Below are positions 36,131 through 46,302 of a DNA stretch of 64,000 nucleotides, piece after piece. The position numbers and the translations under genes are program-made. The notes beneath the pieces are model-generated. The model was not told the DNA's origin. It was given only the letters and a program-made list of their open reading frames with translations, and did not search any database. Origin of the DNA: Frankineae bacterium MT45 (lineage in GTDB: Bacteria; Actinomycetota; Actinomycetes; Mycobacteriales; Jatrophihabitantaceae); NCBI GenBank assembly GCA_900100325.1, contig LT629697.1, forward strand, positions 62,001 through 126,000. The letters run 5' to 3'. Numbering within the stretch: the stretch's first letter is position 1; every line of letters begins with the position of its first letter.

Positions 36131-37015
36131 CTACCCGTGGGCCGCCGTCCAGTCCGCGAAGCTGCGGCCGGTGAGGCGTTCGTAGGCCTGCAGATAGCGC
36201 TCCCGGGTGGCGAGGGCGATCTCTTCGGGCAGCGGAGGCGGTTCGACTCCACTACTCCGGTCCCAGTTGGCGGCCGGCGAGGTGAGCCAGTCACGGACGA
36301 ACTGCTTGTCGTAGGAGGGCTGCCGGTGCCCCGGCTGCCACTCCTGCGCCGGCCAGAATCGCGACGAATCCGGGGTGAGGACCTCATCGGCGATCACCAG
36401 GCGGCCGGCGGTGTCGCGACCGAACTCGATCTTGGTGTCGGCCAGAATCACCCCGGCCTCGGCCGCGATTCCAGCGGCCCGCGAGTACACGGCGAGCGTC
36501 AGCGCCCGCAGTTCCTGCGCCTCTTCAGCACCGACGAGCGCCTCGACCTCCGCGAACGACATCGGCTCGTCGTGCTCGCCGACATCAGCCTTCGTCGAGG
36601 GGGTGAAGATCGGCTCGGGCAGCCGGGAGCCGTCCAGCAGGCCGGAAGGGAGGGCGATGCCGCTCACCAAACCCGACGCCTCGTACTCGCTCAGACCGCC
36701 GCCGGTGAGGTAGCCGCGAGCCACACATTCGACCTTCACCATGTCCAGGGATTGGCAGAGCATGGCCCGTCCGCGCCACTGCGCTGGAATCACCGGCGAG
36801 TCGACGCTGATGAGGTGATTGGGGGCGAGGTCGGCCAGTTGCTCGAACCACCAGACCGAGAGCGCGGTGAGGATGGCCCCCTTGTCCGGGATCGGCGTCG
36901 AGAGGATGAAGTCGTAGGCCGAGATCCGGTCGCTGGCCACCATCACCAGGGATCCGTCGGGGGCGCGGTAGAGATCGCGCACCTTTCCGCTGTGCAGGTG
37001 CGTCAGTTCGGTCAC
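36131..37015 (-). CDS. purC: SAICAR synthase
   Basis: The product is 294 aa from GTG 37015 (VTELTHLHSGKVRDLY), with GGGAG upstream. PurC joins aspartate to CAIR using ATP. HSGKVRDLY, SDRISAYDFI, VECVARGYLTG and LADTKIEFG are conserved. The N-terminal extension to 37099 is an artefact of an open upstream frame. The gene is first of the purC-S-Q-L group and is divergent from the DivIVA-like gene. Confidence 0.95.
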   Translation of the reverse strand: MTELTHLHSGKVRDLYRAPDGSLVMVASDRISAYDFILSTPIPDKGAILTALSVWWFEQLADLAPNHLISVDSPVIPAQWRGRAMLCQSLDMVKVECVARGYLTGGGLSEYEASGLVSGIALPSGLLDGSRLPEPIFTPSTKADVGEHDEPMSFAEVEALVGAEEAQELRALTLAVYSRAAGIAAEAGVILADTKIEFGRDTAGRLVIADEVLTPDSSRFWPAQEWQPGHRQPSYDKQFVRDWLTSPAANWDRSSGVEPPPLPEEIALATRERYLQAYERLTGRSFADWTAAHG

Positions 37016-37183
37016 GCCGTCATTCTCCCATCCGCCGATTCGCCGGTGTCGCGAGTGCGTCGAGGTGGCGGCGACGACCGTGAACCACGCATGGCACACA
37101 GACGCTCACAGAACGAATCGTTACATTCAAGATTCAGGTGTTTCGACGTGCGTATCGGAATCTTTCCGGGAATGATTGAGGGT

Positions 37184-37480
37184 ATGACGCCTAGCGAGAT
37201 CCACTACATCGCATTCCGCAAGCCGCCCCTGGGCAAGCGTGGATACGACGAAGATGACGTCGACGACCTGCTCGAACGACTCGAGCGCTTCTTCCGCGAC
37301 CCGGCCGGCGCATCGATGACCGCCGACGACGTCCGCAAGGCACAGTTCCGCAAGCCGCCGATCGGCAAGCGCGGCTACGACACCGGTGACGTCGACGACT
37401 TCCTGGATCAGGTCGTGAACGAGTGGCCGCAGGTCAAGACCGACCAGTCGTTTCCAGGATCGCACCGCTCGGCCAGCTGA
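37184..37480 (+). CDS. Small tandem DivIVA-motif protein
   Basis: The product is 98 aa from ATG 37184; ATG 37172 is an alternative. Two copies of the DivIVA N-terminal motif are present: AFRKPPLGKRGYDEDDVDDL (about residues 9-28) and QFRKPPIGKRGYDTGDVDDF (about 58-77). In DivIVA/Wag31 this segment binds the membrane at curved poles and is followed by a long coiled coil, which is missing here. It may attach to membranes or interact with DivIVA. Both long open frames that cover the region to the left are shadows of purC. Confidence 0.75.
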   Translation: MTPSEIHYIAFRKPPLGKRGYDEDDVDDLLERLERFFRDPAGASMTADDVRKAQFRKPPIGKRGYDTGDVDDFLDQVVNEWPQVKTDQSFPGSHRSAS

Positions 37481-37548
37481 GGGCGCAGACTGAAGTTCCG
37501 GCCGGTCAGCCCGTTGACTTGCCGAGCACAAAGATTAGAGAGTGACTC

Positions 37549-37704
37549 ATGGGCAATATTGGTCGTAAGAAGCGCCGAATCGAGGTGCTGCCCACCAGCG
37601 ACCCGAGCCGCAGCGAGCCGCGCCAGACCCCGGCCACCAGCCCGTCCGAGCAGCCGGCGCCGCCGGTTCGCGAGCCGGCGGCACCTGCGTCGACCCCTAG
37701 CTAG
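37549..37704 (+). CDS. Small basic-start, proline-rich protein, unknown
   Basis: The product is 51 aa, MGNIGRKKRRIEVLPTSDP, then a Pro/Ala/Ser/Glu-rich tail. Proteins with a similar IGRKKRRIEVLP opening occur in actinobacteria as hypothetical proteins, as far as I recall. It is 68 bp after the DivIVA-motif gene and 15 bp before the next gene, all on the plus strand. A purine-rich AGAGAG precedes the ATG. No function can be given. Confidence 0.6.
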   Translation: MGNIGRKKRRIEVLPTSDPSRSEPRQTPATSPSEQPAPPVREPAAPASTPS

Positions 37705-37719
37705 CGACAGCGCACCACC

Positions 37720-38955
37720 ATGCGAGGCTTCGCCGCCGACGTCGTCGAGCCGATGGTCGGTGAGATCAGTGCGGTCCGATCCTTCGGCCTCAGCGACGAC
37801 GGAAATCTCTTCCCGGTCGGAGGTTCGGATGCCCCCTGGACGCCGGGGAAGAACACCGCGCGCTGCATCCGCGGCAACTCCCATGACGCACCGGCGACAG
37901 ACTGCACCTGCGGCTTCTACGCCTACCTCGACCCGGCCTGGATCACCCAGCGTCATGGCATCACCGGCACCATCACCGCGGTGGTCTCCTGCTGGGGCCA
38001 GCTGATCGCCGGCTCCCGCGGAGTCCGGGCCGAGTTCGCCCGAATCGCGGCCCTGCACCTACCGGCGGATGTCCCGCGCGAGGTGGTCGCCGAGGTCACC
38101 GCCCTGCACCCCGAGGTGGAGATCTACCGGGACATCCAGCAGATGTACGCGGCCCACCCGCTCACCGAGCTGGAGGGCGTGAAGCACCCACGGCTTCTGG
38201 CCAAGCGGCCGCCCACGCTTCGCATGATCGCAGTGACCCGCTCGCTCTACTGGCTGCTCCTCGGGCTGATCCTCATCGCCAACCCCCCGCCGCCCACGCA
38301 CGCCGGCGCGGTGGCGCTCGGCACGCTGCTGGCGGCCGGCCTCGCGCTGCGCCTCATTCCGATGGACGGGCCTGGGCGGGCCTGGCGGGCGTTCCTGCTG
38401 CCGAGCCTGCCCCTGCTGCTCTGCGCGACACTGCTGCTGATCACCTCGATCACCATCGGGCTGCCTCAAGTCTTCGGCGTGAGCGTCCTGTTGCTGGCCT
38501 GGCTGACCATGGGCGCCGGTTGGCGGCGCAGCCAGGAGGCGACGCTCATCAGCCCAAATCGGCGGGCCCGCGAACTCCTCGCCACCCGGCACTCGCAGAC
38601 CTGGCGCGTCACCCCGGTGCAGCGTGACGACTGGCGCGAGGTGCGCTCCGTCGGCAAGGACGACATCGTGGTGACGTACTTCGCCATCGCCCTGATCCCC
38701 TCGATGCTGGCCGGAATCGCGCAGCTTCCCAGCCTGGTCCGAATCGGGCTGGCCGACATCCGCCCGCTTTACCGCAAGACGGGCCTGGTCAGTTTCATCG
38801 AGAACGTGCCGTCGGCCGACTGGGTGCACGTCTTCCCCGGACGCCAACTCGAAGTCGACCAGCGGGCACCGATCCGGATGAGCGTTGAGCAGGTCATCAC
38901 CGCCCTCGGCCTGCCGCGCCCGGCCCTAGACCGTCCCACCGAATGGACGCTCTGA
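37720..38955 (+). CDS. Membrane protein with Cys/His-rich N-terminal domain, unknown
   Basis: The product is 411 aa. Residues 15-115 form a compact domain with Cys49, His55, Cys62 and Cys64 (CTCGFYAYL), which might bind a metal, and a later VVSCWGQLIAGSRG segment. Such C-x-CG(F/I)YA domains are seen in actinobacterial hypothetical proteins. Residues about 170-270 contain four membrane segments. The C-terminal 140 residues are mostly soluble, with one further hydrophobic stretch. It ends 10 bp from the convergent purB gene. I do not recognise a function. Confidence 0.65.
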   Translation: MRGFAADVVEPMVGEISAVRSFGLSDDGNLFPVGGSDAPWTPGKNTARCIRGNSHDAPATDCTCGFYAYLDPAWITQRHGITGTITAVVSCWGQLIAGSRGVRAEFARIAALHLPADVPREVVAEVTALHPEVEIYRDIQQMYAAHPLTELEGVKHPRLLAKRPPTLRMIAVTRSLYWLLLGLILIANPPPPTHAGAVALGTLLAAGLALRLIPMDGPGRAWRAFLLPSLPLLLCATLLLITSITIGLPQVFGVSVLLLAWLTMGAGWRRSQEATLISPNRRARELLATRHSQTWRVTPVQRDDWREVRSVGKDDIVVTYFAIALIPSMLAGIAQLPSLVRIGLADIRPLYRKTGLVSFIENVPSADWVHVFPGRQLEVDQRAPIRMSVEQVITALGLPRPALDRPTEWTL

Positions 38956-38965
38956 ACCGGCCGAC

Positions 38966-40411
38966 TCAGAAGATCGGCTCCGGCGTGTACTTGGCTGCCG
39001 CCGGGTCGCTGGCCAGCACGTCGTCGACCGCGGCGACCACCTCAGCCACCTGGGTCTGGGCGGCACCGGTGAAGGAGAGCGGCTCGGCCAGCAGTGCCTG
39101 CAACTCGTCGGTGCCGAGCCCCAGACGCGGATCGGCGGCCAGCCGGGCGAAGAGATCATTCTCGGCCGAACCCTGCTCGCGCATCCCCAGAGCCACCGCC
39201 ACCGCGTGCTCCTTGATCGCCTCGTGGGCCGCCTCCCGTCCAACCCCGGCCCGCACCGCCGCGATCAGTACCTTGGTAGTGGCCAGGAACGGCAGGTACC
39301 GGTCCAGTTCCCGCTCGATGACCGCCGGGTAGGCACCGAAGTCGTCGAGAACGGTCAGCGTGGTCTCCAGGAGGCCGTCGATGGCGAAGAACGCATCCGG
39401 CAGCGCCACCCGGCGCACCACCGAGCAGCTGACGTCTCCCTCATTCCACTGGTCGCCGGCGAGTTCGCCCACCATCGAGGCGTATCCCCTGATAATCACG
39501 GCGAATCCGTTGATGCGCTCCGCCGAGCGGGTGTTCATCTTGTGCGGCATCGCGCTTGAGCCGACCTGCCCCGGACGGAACCCCTCGGTGACCAGCTCGA
39601 GGCCGGCCATCAGCCTGATCGTCTTGGCCAGCGACGAGGGCCCGGCCGCTAGCTGCACTAGTGCCGAGACGACGTCGTAGTCGAGCGAGCGCGGGTAGAC
39701 CTGCCCGACACTGATGAAGACCGAGGTAAATCCGAGGTGTTCGGCCACCCGCTGCTCCAGGGTGGCCAGCTTCTCCAGGTCGCCATCGAGCAGGTCGAGC
39801 ATGTCCTGAGCGGTGCCGACCGGACCCTTGATGCCCCGCAGCGGGTACCGACCGAGGAGGTCGTCCAGACGCTCGACCGCGATCATCATCTCCTCCGCCG
39901 CGGATGCGAAGCGCTTCCCGAGGGTCGTCGCCTGCGCCGCGACGTTGTGGGATCGGCCGGCCATCACGAGTGCGTCGTACTCGGCAGCGCGGCGGGCCAG
40001 CCGGGCGAGAACAGCCAGTGTTTTACTGCGGATAACCTGCAACGAGGAGAGGACCTGGAGCTGCTCCACGTTCTCGGTGAGGTCGCGGCTGGTCATTCCC
40101 TTGTGGATCTGCTCATGTCCGGCCAGCGCCGCGAACTCCTCGATGCGGGCCTTCACGTCGTGCTTGGTGACCCGCTCGCGCGCATTGATCGACGCGGTGT
40201 CGACGGCGGCCACACCCTGGTCGATGACTCGCTGGTAGTCCTCGATGGCCCCGGCCGGAACCTCGATGCCGAGATCCTTCTGGGCCCGCAGCACAGCCAG
40301 CCAGAGCTGCCGCTCGAGGACGATCTTCTGCTCCGGCGACCAGATCGTCGCGATCGGGGTCGCGGCGTAGCGGCCGGCGAGCACATTGGAGATAGCGGGT
40401 TTCGAGGTCAC
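38966..40411 (-). CDS. purB: Adenylosuccinate lyase
   Basis: The product is 481 aa from GTG 40411, which has GGGAG at about 10 nt; TTG 40420 is too close to that site. PurB cleaves SAICAR and adenylosuccinate, releasing fumarate. GSSAMPHKMNTRSAERI is the family signature loop with the catalytic serine, TSRDLTENVEQLQV and AGRSHNVAAQATT line the active site, and KGPVGTAQDML is conserved. Downstream on the same strand there is no other purine gene; upstream lie three related membrane genes and purD. Confidence 0.96.
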   Translation of the reverse strand: MTSKPAISNVLAGRYAATPIATIWSPEQKIVLERQLWLAVLRAQKDLGIEVPAGAIEDYQRVIDQGVAAVDTASINARERVTKHDVKARIEEFAALAGHEQIHKGMTSRDLTENVEQLQVLSSLQVIRSKTLAVLARLARRAAEYDALVMAGRSHNVAAQATTLGKRFASAAEEMMIAVERLDDLLGRYPLRGIKGPVGTAQDMLDLLDGDLEKLATLEQRVAEHLGFTSVFISVGQVYPRSLDYDVVSALVQLAAGPSSLAKTIRLMAGLELVTEGFRPGQVGSSAMPHKMNTRSAERINGFAVIIRGYASMVGELAGDQWNEGDVSCSVVRRVALPDAFFAIDGLLETTLTVLDDFGAYPAVIERELDRYLPFLATTKVLIAAVRAGVGREAAHEAIKEHAVAVALGMREQGSAENDLFARLAADPRLGLGTDELQALLAEPLSFTGAAQTQVAEVVAAVDDVLASDPAAAKYTPEPIF

Positions 40412-40435
40412 GGTGCTCAATTCTCCCGCATGGCG

Positions 40436-41161
40436 CTACCAGGTGAGTCCCGGGTCGGCTGCGATCGCCGCCAGCTGGGTCCGCGAGGGCAGGTTCTCCC
40501 GTGTTGCGACGGCGCCGACGCCGATCCGCCAGCCGTCGGTAGAGGTGCGGCTCAGCGCCCGAAGCTGGCCACCGCTCTGGCTGCGGGTCGCGAAAACGTC
40601 GCCGGCTGGCTTGTTGAGCGGCGTCTCGATCGTCACCACCAGCACTGCACCGGCCGGGCCGTGGAGCCGGACCGTGGCCGCGCAGAGCGAGCTGCCCGCC
40701 TCGTAGATCTCGCTCTGGTCGAAGACGGCGTAGCTGGGCAGCCGGGGCAGGACGGCCCGCGCCACCCGCGCGCTCATCGAATCTCCGGAGACGGGACGGC
40801 AGGAGGAGTCGGCGACGCCGCGGGCGATCACCGGCGGCAGGGCGGCCGGGGCCAGGGCGCCGTCGATCCGGTTGACGAGCTCCTGCTGCTGGGCGAGCTC
40901 AGCCGTCGACGGACGCTCTTCGATGCGCCGCCACTGGACCGCCGCGCCAACCAGCAGGGCAACCAGCAGCAGAGCGACACCCCAGCGCACCCGCTTCAGC
41001 GCCACCGGTGAGAGCGGTCGGCGCCGTGATCCGGCCGCGATCGTCTCGTCGTTCGCCGACCCGACCGGATCGATCGTGGCCAATGCCACCTCGCCCGGTC
41101 CGGCGCGGGCACGGCCGACGACATCCGCCGCTAGCCACTCGACCCCGTCCTCGTCCGGCAT
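40436..41161 (-). CDS. Single-helix membrane protein, tandem paralogue 1
   Basis: The product is 241 aa: a 55-residue acidic cytoplasmic start, one membrane helix (about 60-77, GVALLLVALLVGAAVQW) and an outer domain with two cysteines, Cys121 and Cys160. It ends NLPSRTQLAAIAADPGLTW. The same layout, cysteine pair and terminal LP-x(3)-(Q/R)L-x(5)-DP motif occur in the next two genes. The cysteines probably form a disulphide outside the cell. Function unknown. Confidence 0.65.
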   Translation of the reverse strand: MPDEDGVEWLAADVVGRARAGPGEVALATIDPVGSANDETIAAGSRRRPLSPVALKRVRWGVALLLVALLVGAAVQWRRIEERPSTAELAQQQELVNRIDGALAPAALPPVIARGVADSSCRPVSGDSMSARVARAVLPRLPSYAVFDQSEIYEAGSSLCAATVRLHGPAGAVLVVTIETPLNKPAGDVFATRSQSGGQLRALSRTSTDGWRIGVGAVATRENLPSRTQLAAIAADPGLTW

Positions 41162-41203
41162 GTCTCCACAGTGCCACCGGGTGCCTCAGTTCGCCACAGA
41201 GCG

Positions 41204-41944
41204 TCAGTTGCCGTAGAGCAGCGGGTCTTTCGAGAAGGCAGCGAGACGGGCCGCCGACGGCAGAATCGCCTTGTTCAGGCTGCTCATCGAGACCGTCACC
41301 TCGTAGTTGTGCGCCGTGCTGGAGTAGTCATACGACTGCTGGTACTGCCCCTGGAAGTTGCTCGCCCCAGACGACACGGAGTCCTGATCCACGCCGCTGT
41401 AGGAGATATCGACGGTGGCCGTGACCCCCGACGAGTCGACGCCCTGCAGCGAGATATGGCACACCTGGTCGTTGTCGTCGTAGCGCGAGGTACTGAGGGA
41501 ACTGACTTGAAAGGTGGGAAAGTGGCGGTGCATGGCCCGCATCGCCGGCGAAGTCGCCACTATCTCGTCGGTGGTCGCGGCTAGTCGGTCACAGGGGCCC
41601 TGGTCCTGCTGGGCGAACACGATGGACGGATCCGGAGTCGGCGTCACTTCGGCGGAGGGGTTGATTGAGGTGTAACTGGCCATCGGATGCTGCGTGTGCC
41701 GCCCGACCGCGAAGCCGGCCAGCGAGCAGGCCACTGCCGTCAACAGCACCGCGGCCACGACAGCCCAACGGATTCCGGAAAGTCCGGGCCGACGCCGCGG
41801 CTCAGTACCGACGTCGACCGAATCCGCGGTCCCCTCGGCCGGGGGGTCAGTGGGAGGGGCGGCCGGAGCGGCGAAGGCACGGTAGACGTCCTCCTCGCCG
41901 AAGGTCTCGATTATCTCGAGGTTCTCCCACTCCCGGTCGCTCAC
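41204..41944 (-). CDS. Single-helix membrane protein, tandem paralogue 2
   Basis: The product is 246 aa. One helix at about 60-79 (AVVAAVLLTAVACSLAGFAV) follows an acidic start MSDREWENLEIIETFGEEDV. The outer domain has Cys118 and Cys162 and a Ser/Tyr/Gln-rich stretch near 185-205. It ends ILPSAARLAAFSKDPLLYGN, matching the neighbours. Starts at GTG 41944. Function unknown. Confidence 0.65.
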   Translation of the reverse strand: MSDREWENLEIIETFGEEDVYRAFAAPAAPPTDPPAEGTADSVDVGTEPRRRPGLSGIRWAVVAAVLLTAVACSLAGFAVGRHTQHPMASYTSINPSAEVTPTPDPSIVFAQQDQGPCDRLAATTDEIVATSPAMRAMHRHFPTFQVSSLSTSRYDDNDQVCHISLQGVDSSGVTATVDISYSGVDQDSVSSGASNFQGQYQQSYDYSSTAHNYEVTVSMSSLNKAILPSAARLAAFSKDPLLYGN

Positions 41945-41985
41945 CAGTCCAGTCTGTCAGGCCGGCGGCCCCGCGCAATCCTGGC

Positions 41986-42666
41986 TCAGGCGGCCAGCAC
42001 CGGGTCGGCCACGAAGCGCTCCAACTGGGCGACCGGCGGCAGTTTCGCCGCGGCCGGCCCCGCGATCTCGATCGACACCACGAACCCGTCGTCCGACATG
42101 TGGGAGAGCACGATGACGTGCTGGCCGGTGAGGATCCGGTTGGCCATTTCGTCGTAGGCGTTGTCGGGTCCGGTGTGAGCCTGCAGCCGCAGCGACACCC
42201 CGGACTTGTCGCTTGCGGTGAGCTCGACCCGGCAGAGTTTGAGCGTGTCGGCATAGACGAACCGGTGCGCCGACTGCAGGACGAAGCCGGGGAAGTAGGC
42301 GGCGACGGCGGCCATCGCATCTTCGGTGCCGGCGCGGGCAATGACGGTGAGCTCGTAGGCCGGCCGGTCACAGATCGAATTCGTCTGCGGTGAGGAGGCA
42401 AGGTTTACCGCACTGGCCGATGGGCTCGCGAGATGCGCGGAGGCCAACGGTGCGTGCGCGGGCCAGGCCCGTCCGGCCATGAAGGCGCCGGCCATCAGGC
42501 CCAGGGCCACGGCGACGACGATCCAATTGGCGCGACGCTGCTGTGGACCGAACTCCGGATCGCGCGGAGTACGGGGCCGCGCAAAACTGGCGCCACCATC
42601 AAGTTCGTCTGCGTAGAGTTCGACGACATCGAGGAAGCGTTCGCTCTCCTCCGGCCCGCTGGGCAC
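41986..42666 (-). CDS. Single-helix membrane protein, tandem paralogue 3
   Basis: The product is 226 aa. One helix lies at about 48-64 after an acidic start (FLDVVELYADELDG). The outer domain has Cys99 and Cys145. It ends KLPPVAQLERFVADPVLAA, matching the two genes downstream. It is the first of the three on the minus strand and begins 47 bp after the purD stop, so the trio may be cotranscribed with purD. Function unknown. Confidence 0.65.
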   Translation of the reverse strand: MPSGPEESERFLDVVELYADELDGGASFARPRTPRDPEFGPQQRRANWIVVAVALGLMAGAFMAGRAWPAHAPLASAHLASPSASAVNLASSPQTNSICDRPAYELTVIARAGTEDAMAAVAAYFPGFVLQSAHRFVYADTLKLCRVELTASDKSGVSLRLQAHTGPDNAYDEMANRILTGQHVIVLSHMSDDGFVVSIEIAGPAAAKLPPVAQLERFVADPVLAA

Positions 42667-42713
42667 AGCTACAGTGTGCGCCCGCCCAACCGGCCGGGCA
42701 AGGAGCCCAACTG

Positions 42714-43961
42714 CTACTGCGGGATCTCGATCTCCTTGTAGATGGCCCGCTGGGCGATGTCGGTGCGGAACTGCCCGCCAGCCAAGTCGACGCCGGATAG
42801 CACCGAGTACGCCCGATCTCGCGCGCCGGCCAGGCTGGTGGCCGTCGCCGTCACCGAGAGCACCCGTCCCCCGGCACTGACGATCGCCCCATCCTCGCGC
42901 CGGCGGGTACCGGCGTGGATGATCCCGGCGGCCTCGGAGCCGGTGATGACGTCACCCAGTCGAGGTGTGCCCGGGTAGTTGGCGGCGGCGATCACGACCG
43001 TCACCGCCGATTCGTCGCGCCAGACCGGCGGCGGGACCTCGGCCAGCGTCCCGGTTGCGGCGGCGTACAGCAACTGCAGCAGCGACGACTCGAGCAGCGC
43101 GAGCACCACCTGCGTCTCCGGATCGCCGAAGCGCGCGTTGAATTCGATAACCCGCGGTCCGGCGGAGGTCATCGCCAGGCCGACGTAGAGGAGCCCGGCG
43201 AAGGGGACGCCCCGGTCGGCCAGCTCGTCGACGGTCGGTTGGGCGACCTCGCGCAGCACCTGATCGACGGTCTCCGGCGGCAGCCAGGGCAGCGGCGCGT
43301 AGGCCCCCATGCCGCCGGTGTTCGGCCCGGAGTCGCCGTCGCCGATCCGCTTGAAGTCCTGTGCCGGTAGCAGCGGGACCACCGTGCGGCCGTCCGTGAC
43401 ACAGAAGAGCGACACCTCCGGCCCGTCCAGGTACTCCTCGATGACGACCCGCCCGCACTCGGCGGCGTGGGCCAGTGCCTCGGCGCGATCGGAGGTGACG
43501 ACCACGCCCTTGCCGGCGGCCAGCCCGTCATCCTTCACCACGTAGGGCGCGCCGAACTCATCGAGCGCGGCGGCGGCCTCAGCGGCATCCAGGCAGAGCC
43601 GGGCCCGGGCGGTCGGCACCCCGGCCGCCGCCATGACGTCCTTGGCGAAGGCCTTGCTCCCCTCCAGCTGCGCCGCAGCCTGCGACGGCCCGAAGCAGGG
43701 GATTCCGGCGGCGCGGACCGCGTCGGCCACGCCCGCGACCAGGGGTGCCTCGGGGCCGATGACGACGAACTCAGCGCCGATCTCGACGGCCAGCGCCGCC
43801 ACCGCCGCCGGGTCGAGGATGTCCAATGGGCGCTGCTCGGCGATCGCTGCCGTACCCGCGTTCCCCGGCGCGCAGACGAGCGAGGAGACTCGGGAATCAC
43901 CCGATAAACTAAGGCAAATCGCGTGCTCACGGGCACCGGAGCCGACAACCAGGACGCGCAC
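42714..43961 (-). CDS. purD: Phosphoribosylamine-glycine ligase (GAR synthetase)
   Basis: The product is 415 aa, an ATP-grasp enzyme joining glycine to phosphoribosylamine. MRVLVVGSGAREHAIC is the N-terminal motif, APYVVKDDGLAAGKGVVV the ATP-grasp core, and NARFGDPETQ the metal-binding segment. The GTG start lies 2 bp after the stop of a TetR gene, suggesting cotranscription and possible control by that regulator. Confidence 0.96.
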   Translation of the reverse strand: MRVLVVGSGAREHAICLSLSGDSRVSSLVCAPGNAGTAAIAEQRPLDILDPAAVAALAVEIGAEFVVIGPEAPLVAGVADAVRAAGIPCFGPSQAAAQLEGSKAFAKDVMAAAGVPTARARLCLDAAEAAAALDEFGAPYVVKDDGLAAGKGVVVTSDRAEALAHAAECGRVVIEEYLDGPEVSLFCVTDGRTVVPLLPAQDFKRIGDGDSGPNTGGMGAYAPLPWLPPETVDQVLREVAQPTVDELADRGVPFAGLLYVGLAMTSAGPRVIEFNARFGDPETQVVLALLESSLLQLLYAAATGTLAEVPPPVWRDESAVTVVIAAANYPGTPRLGDVITGSEAAGIIHAGTRRREDGAIVSAGGRVLSVTATATSLAGARDRAYSVLSGVDLAGGQFRTDIAQRAIYKEIEIPQ

Positions 43962-43963
43962 GT

Positions 43964-44590
43964 TCAGCGCCCCGGGATCGGTAGCGCCGGAAGGCCCGGC
44001 AGACGGAATCCGCCCCGGCGGGGGGCAGCGGCGCCGGGGCCGGCCAGCCCGCGGTCGAAGAGTGCGATCATCGCGTAGAAGCTGGCCTCGGTGTCATCGT
44101 CGGCGTCGAAGGCCTGCAGGGACTCCAGTGAGGCGAAGCCGGTGAGGGCGCTGCGAGCCGAGCGGACCGCATGGGTCGCCTCGGCCCCACGGACGCCGTA
44201 GTCGTCCATGATCTTGCGCAGGATCTCATCGATCCCCCGGCCGAACTCGCCGCGCTGCTCGCTCGACAGCGGGGCCCGCACCAGCGCCTGGAACTGTCCG
44301 GGGTGCGACGTTGCGAAGCGACGGTGCGCGGTGAAGGCGGCGAGAAGCGCGTCACGTCCGGACTTGCCGGCGACCGCATGGCTGAGGCTGGCCAGCAGCG
44401 AGTCGGCGCCGTGGAGCGCGATACGGATCTGCAGATCGTCCAGACCGTCGACGTGCTTGTAGAGGCTCGGCACCCGCACACCGAGCACGGCGGCGACATT
44501 GGAGAGGGACGCCTCGTCAAGGCCGTCGGCGTCGGCGATCTCTGCGGCAGCAATGACCACTTTCTCGGGTGTCAGTCCCATACGTGGCAT
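43964..44590 (-). CDS. TetR-family regulator upstream of purD
   Basis: The product is 208 aa. The N-terminal HTH includes ADGLDEASLSNVAAVLGVRV and PSLYKHVDG, typical TetR helix-turn-helix and the YKHV/YxHF element. The C-terminal ligand domain resembles the WHG/TetR_C_33 type. GGAAGG lies 7 nt before ATG 44590. It runs into purD with a 2-bp gap. Whether it controls purine genes, itself or something remote is not shown. The 222-bp space to purA holds the short near-palindrome GTCACACGTGAC (about 44752-44763) that could be its site. Confidence 0.85.
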   Translation of the reverse strand: MPRMGLTPEKVVIAAAEIADADGLDEASLSNVAAVLGVRVPSLYKHVDGLDDLQIRIALHGADSLLASLSHAVAGKSGRDALLAAFTAHRRFATSHPGQFQALVRAPLSSEQRGEFGRGIDEILRKIMDDYGVRGAEATHAVRSARSALTGFASLESLQAFDADDDTEASFYAMIALFDRGLAGPGAAAPRRGGFRLPGLPALPIPGR

Positions 44591-44812
44591 CCGAAGGCCT
44601 TCCGGTCGTGATCGGCGGGTCAGGATCGGCTCGTGATCGGCATTGATCAGCTCTGACCAACTTCATCGGCGAACCGCAACCGCCATGTCTCGCGAACGGC
44701 TCACGCTACTCGCAGCGTAGGGCACCCCCGGTGGAGAGTGGGTCGGATGTGTCACACGTGACTTCAACCTTTAGCCAACCCACCGCCGGCGACCGGGCCG
44801 GAGCGACGTTCT

Positions 44813-46114
<1,302 letters not shown>

Positions 46115-46249
46115 TCACCTTTCACAAGCCAGGCAGCGCCGAGCAATCCGAGAATCTGCTTTGCGTGGCGTCTGCTTCGTCCGTGCATCCGATGTTGAGC
46201 GCCACAGGCGGGGGTGCCCAGACACCTTACGTGCATGAATCCTAGGAGG

Positions 46250-46277
46250 CGGCGGGCCGAAACGCGGAATCCCGCCG
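46250..46277. terminator. Short hairpin after the DUF3151 gene
   Basis: CGGCGGG (46250-46256) and CCCGCCG (46271-46277) are 7-bp arms around 14 nt, located 26 bp past the DUF3151 stop codon in its reading direction. Confidence 0.35.
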
Positions 46278-46302
46278 TTATTGAGGTCTCTTGACCAGCG
46301 AT

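Noticed and set aside
36041-37480. A 479-residue protein covering purC in antisense
   Set aside because: Only the last 98 residues show real protein character (DivIVA motifs); the rest is the shadow of purC.
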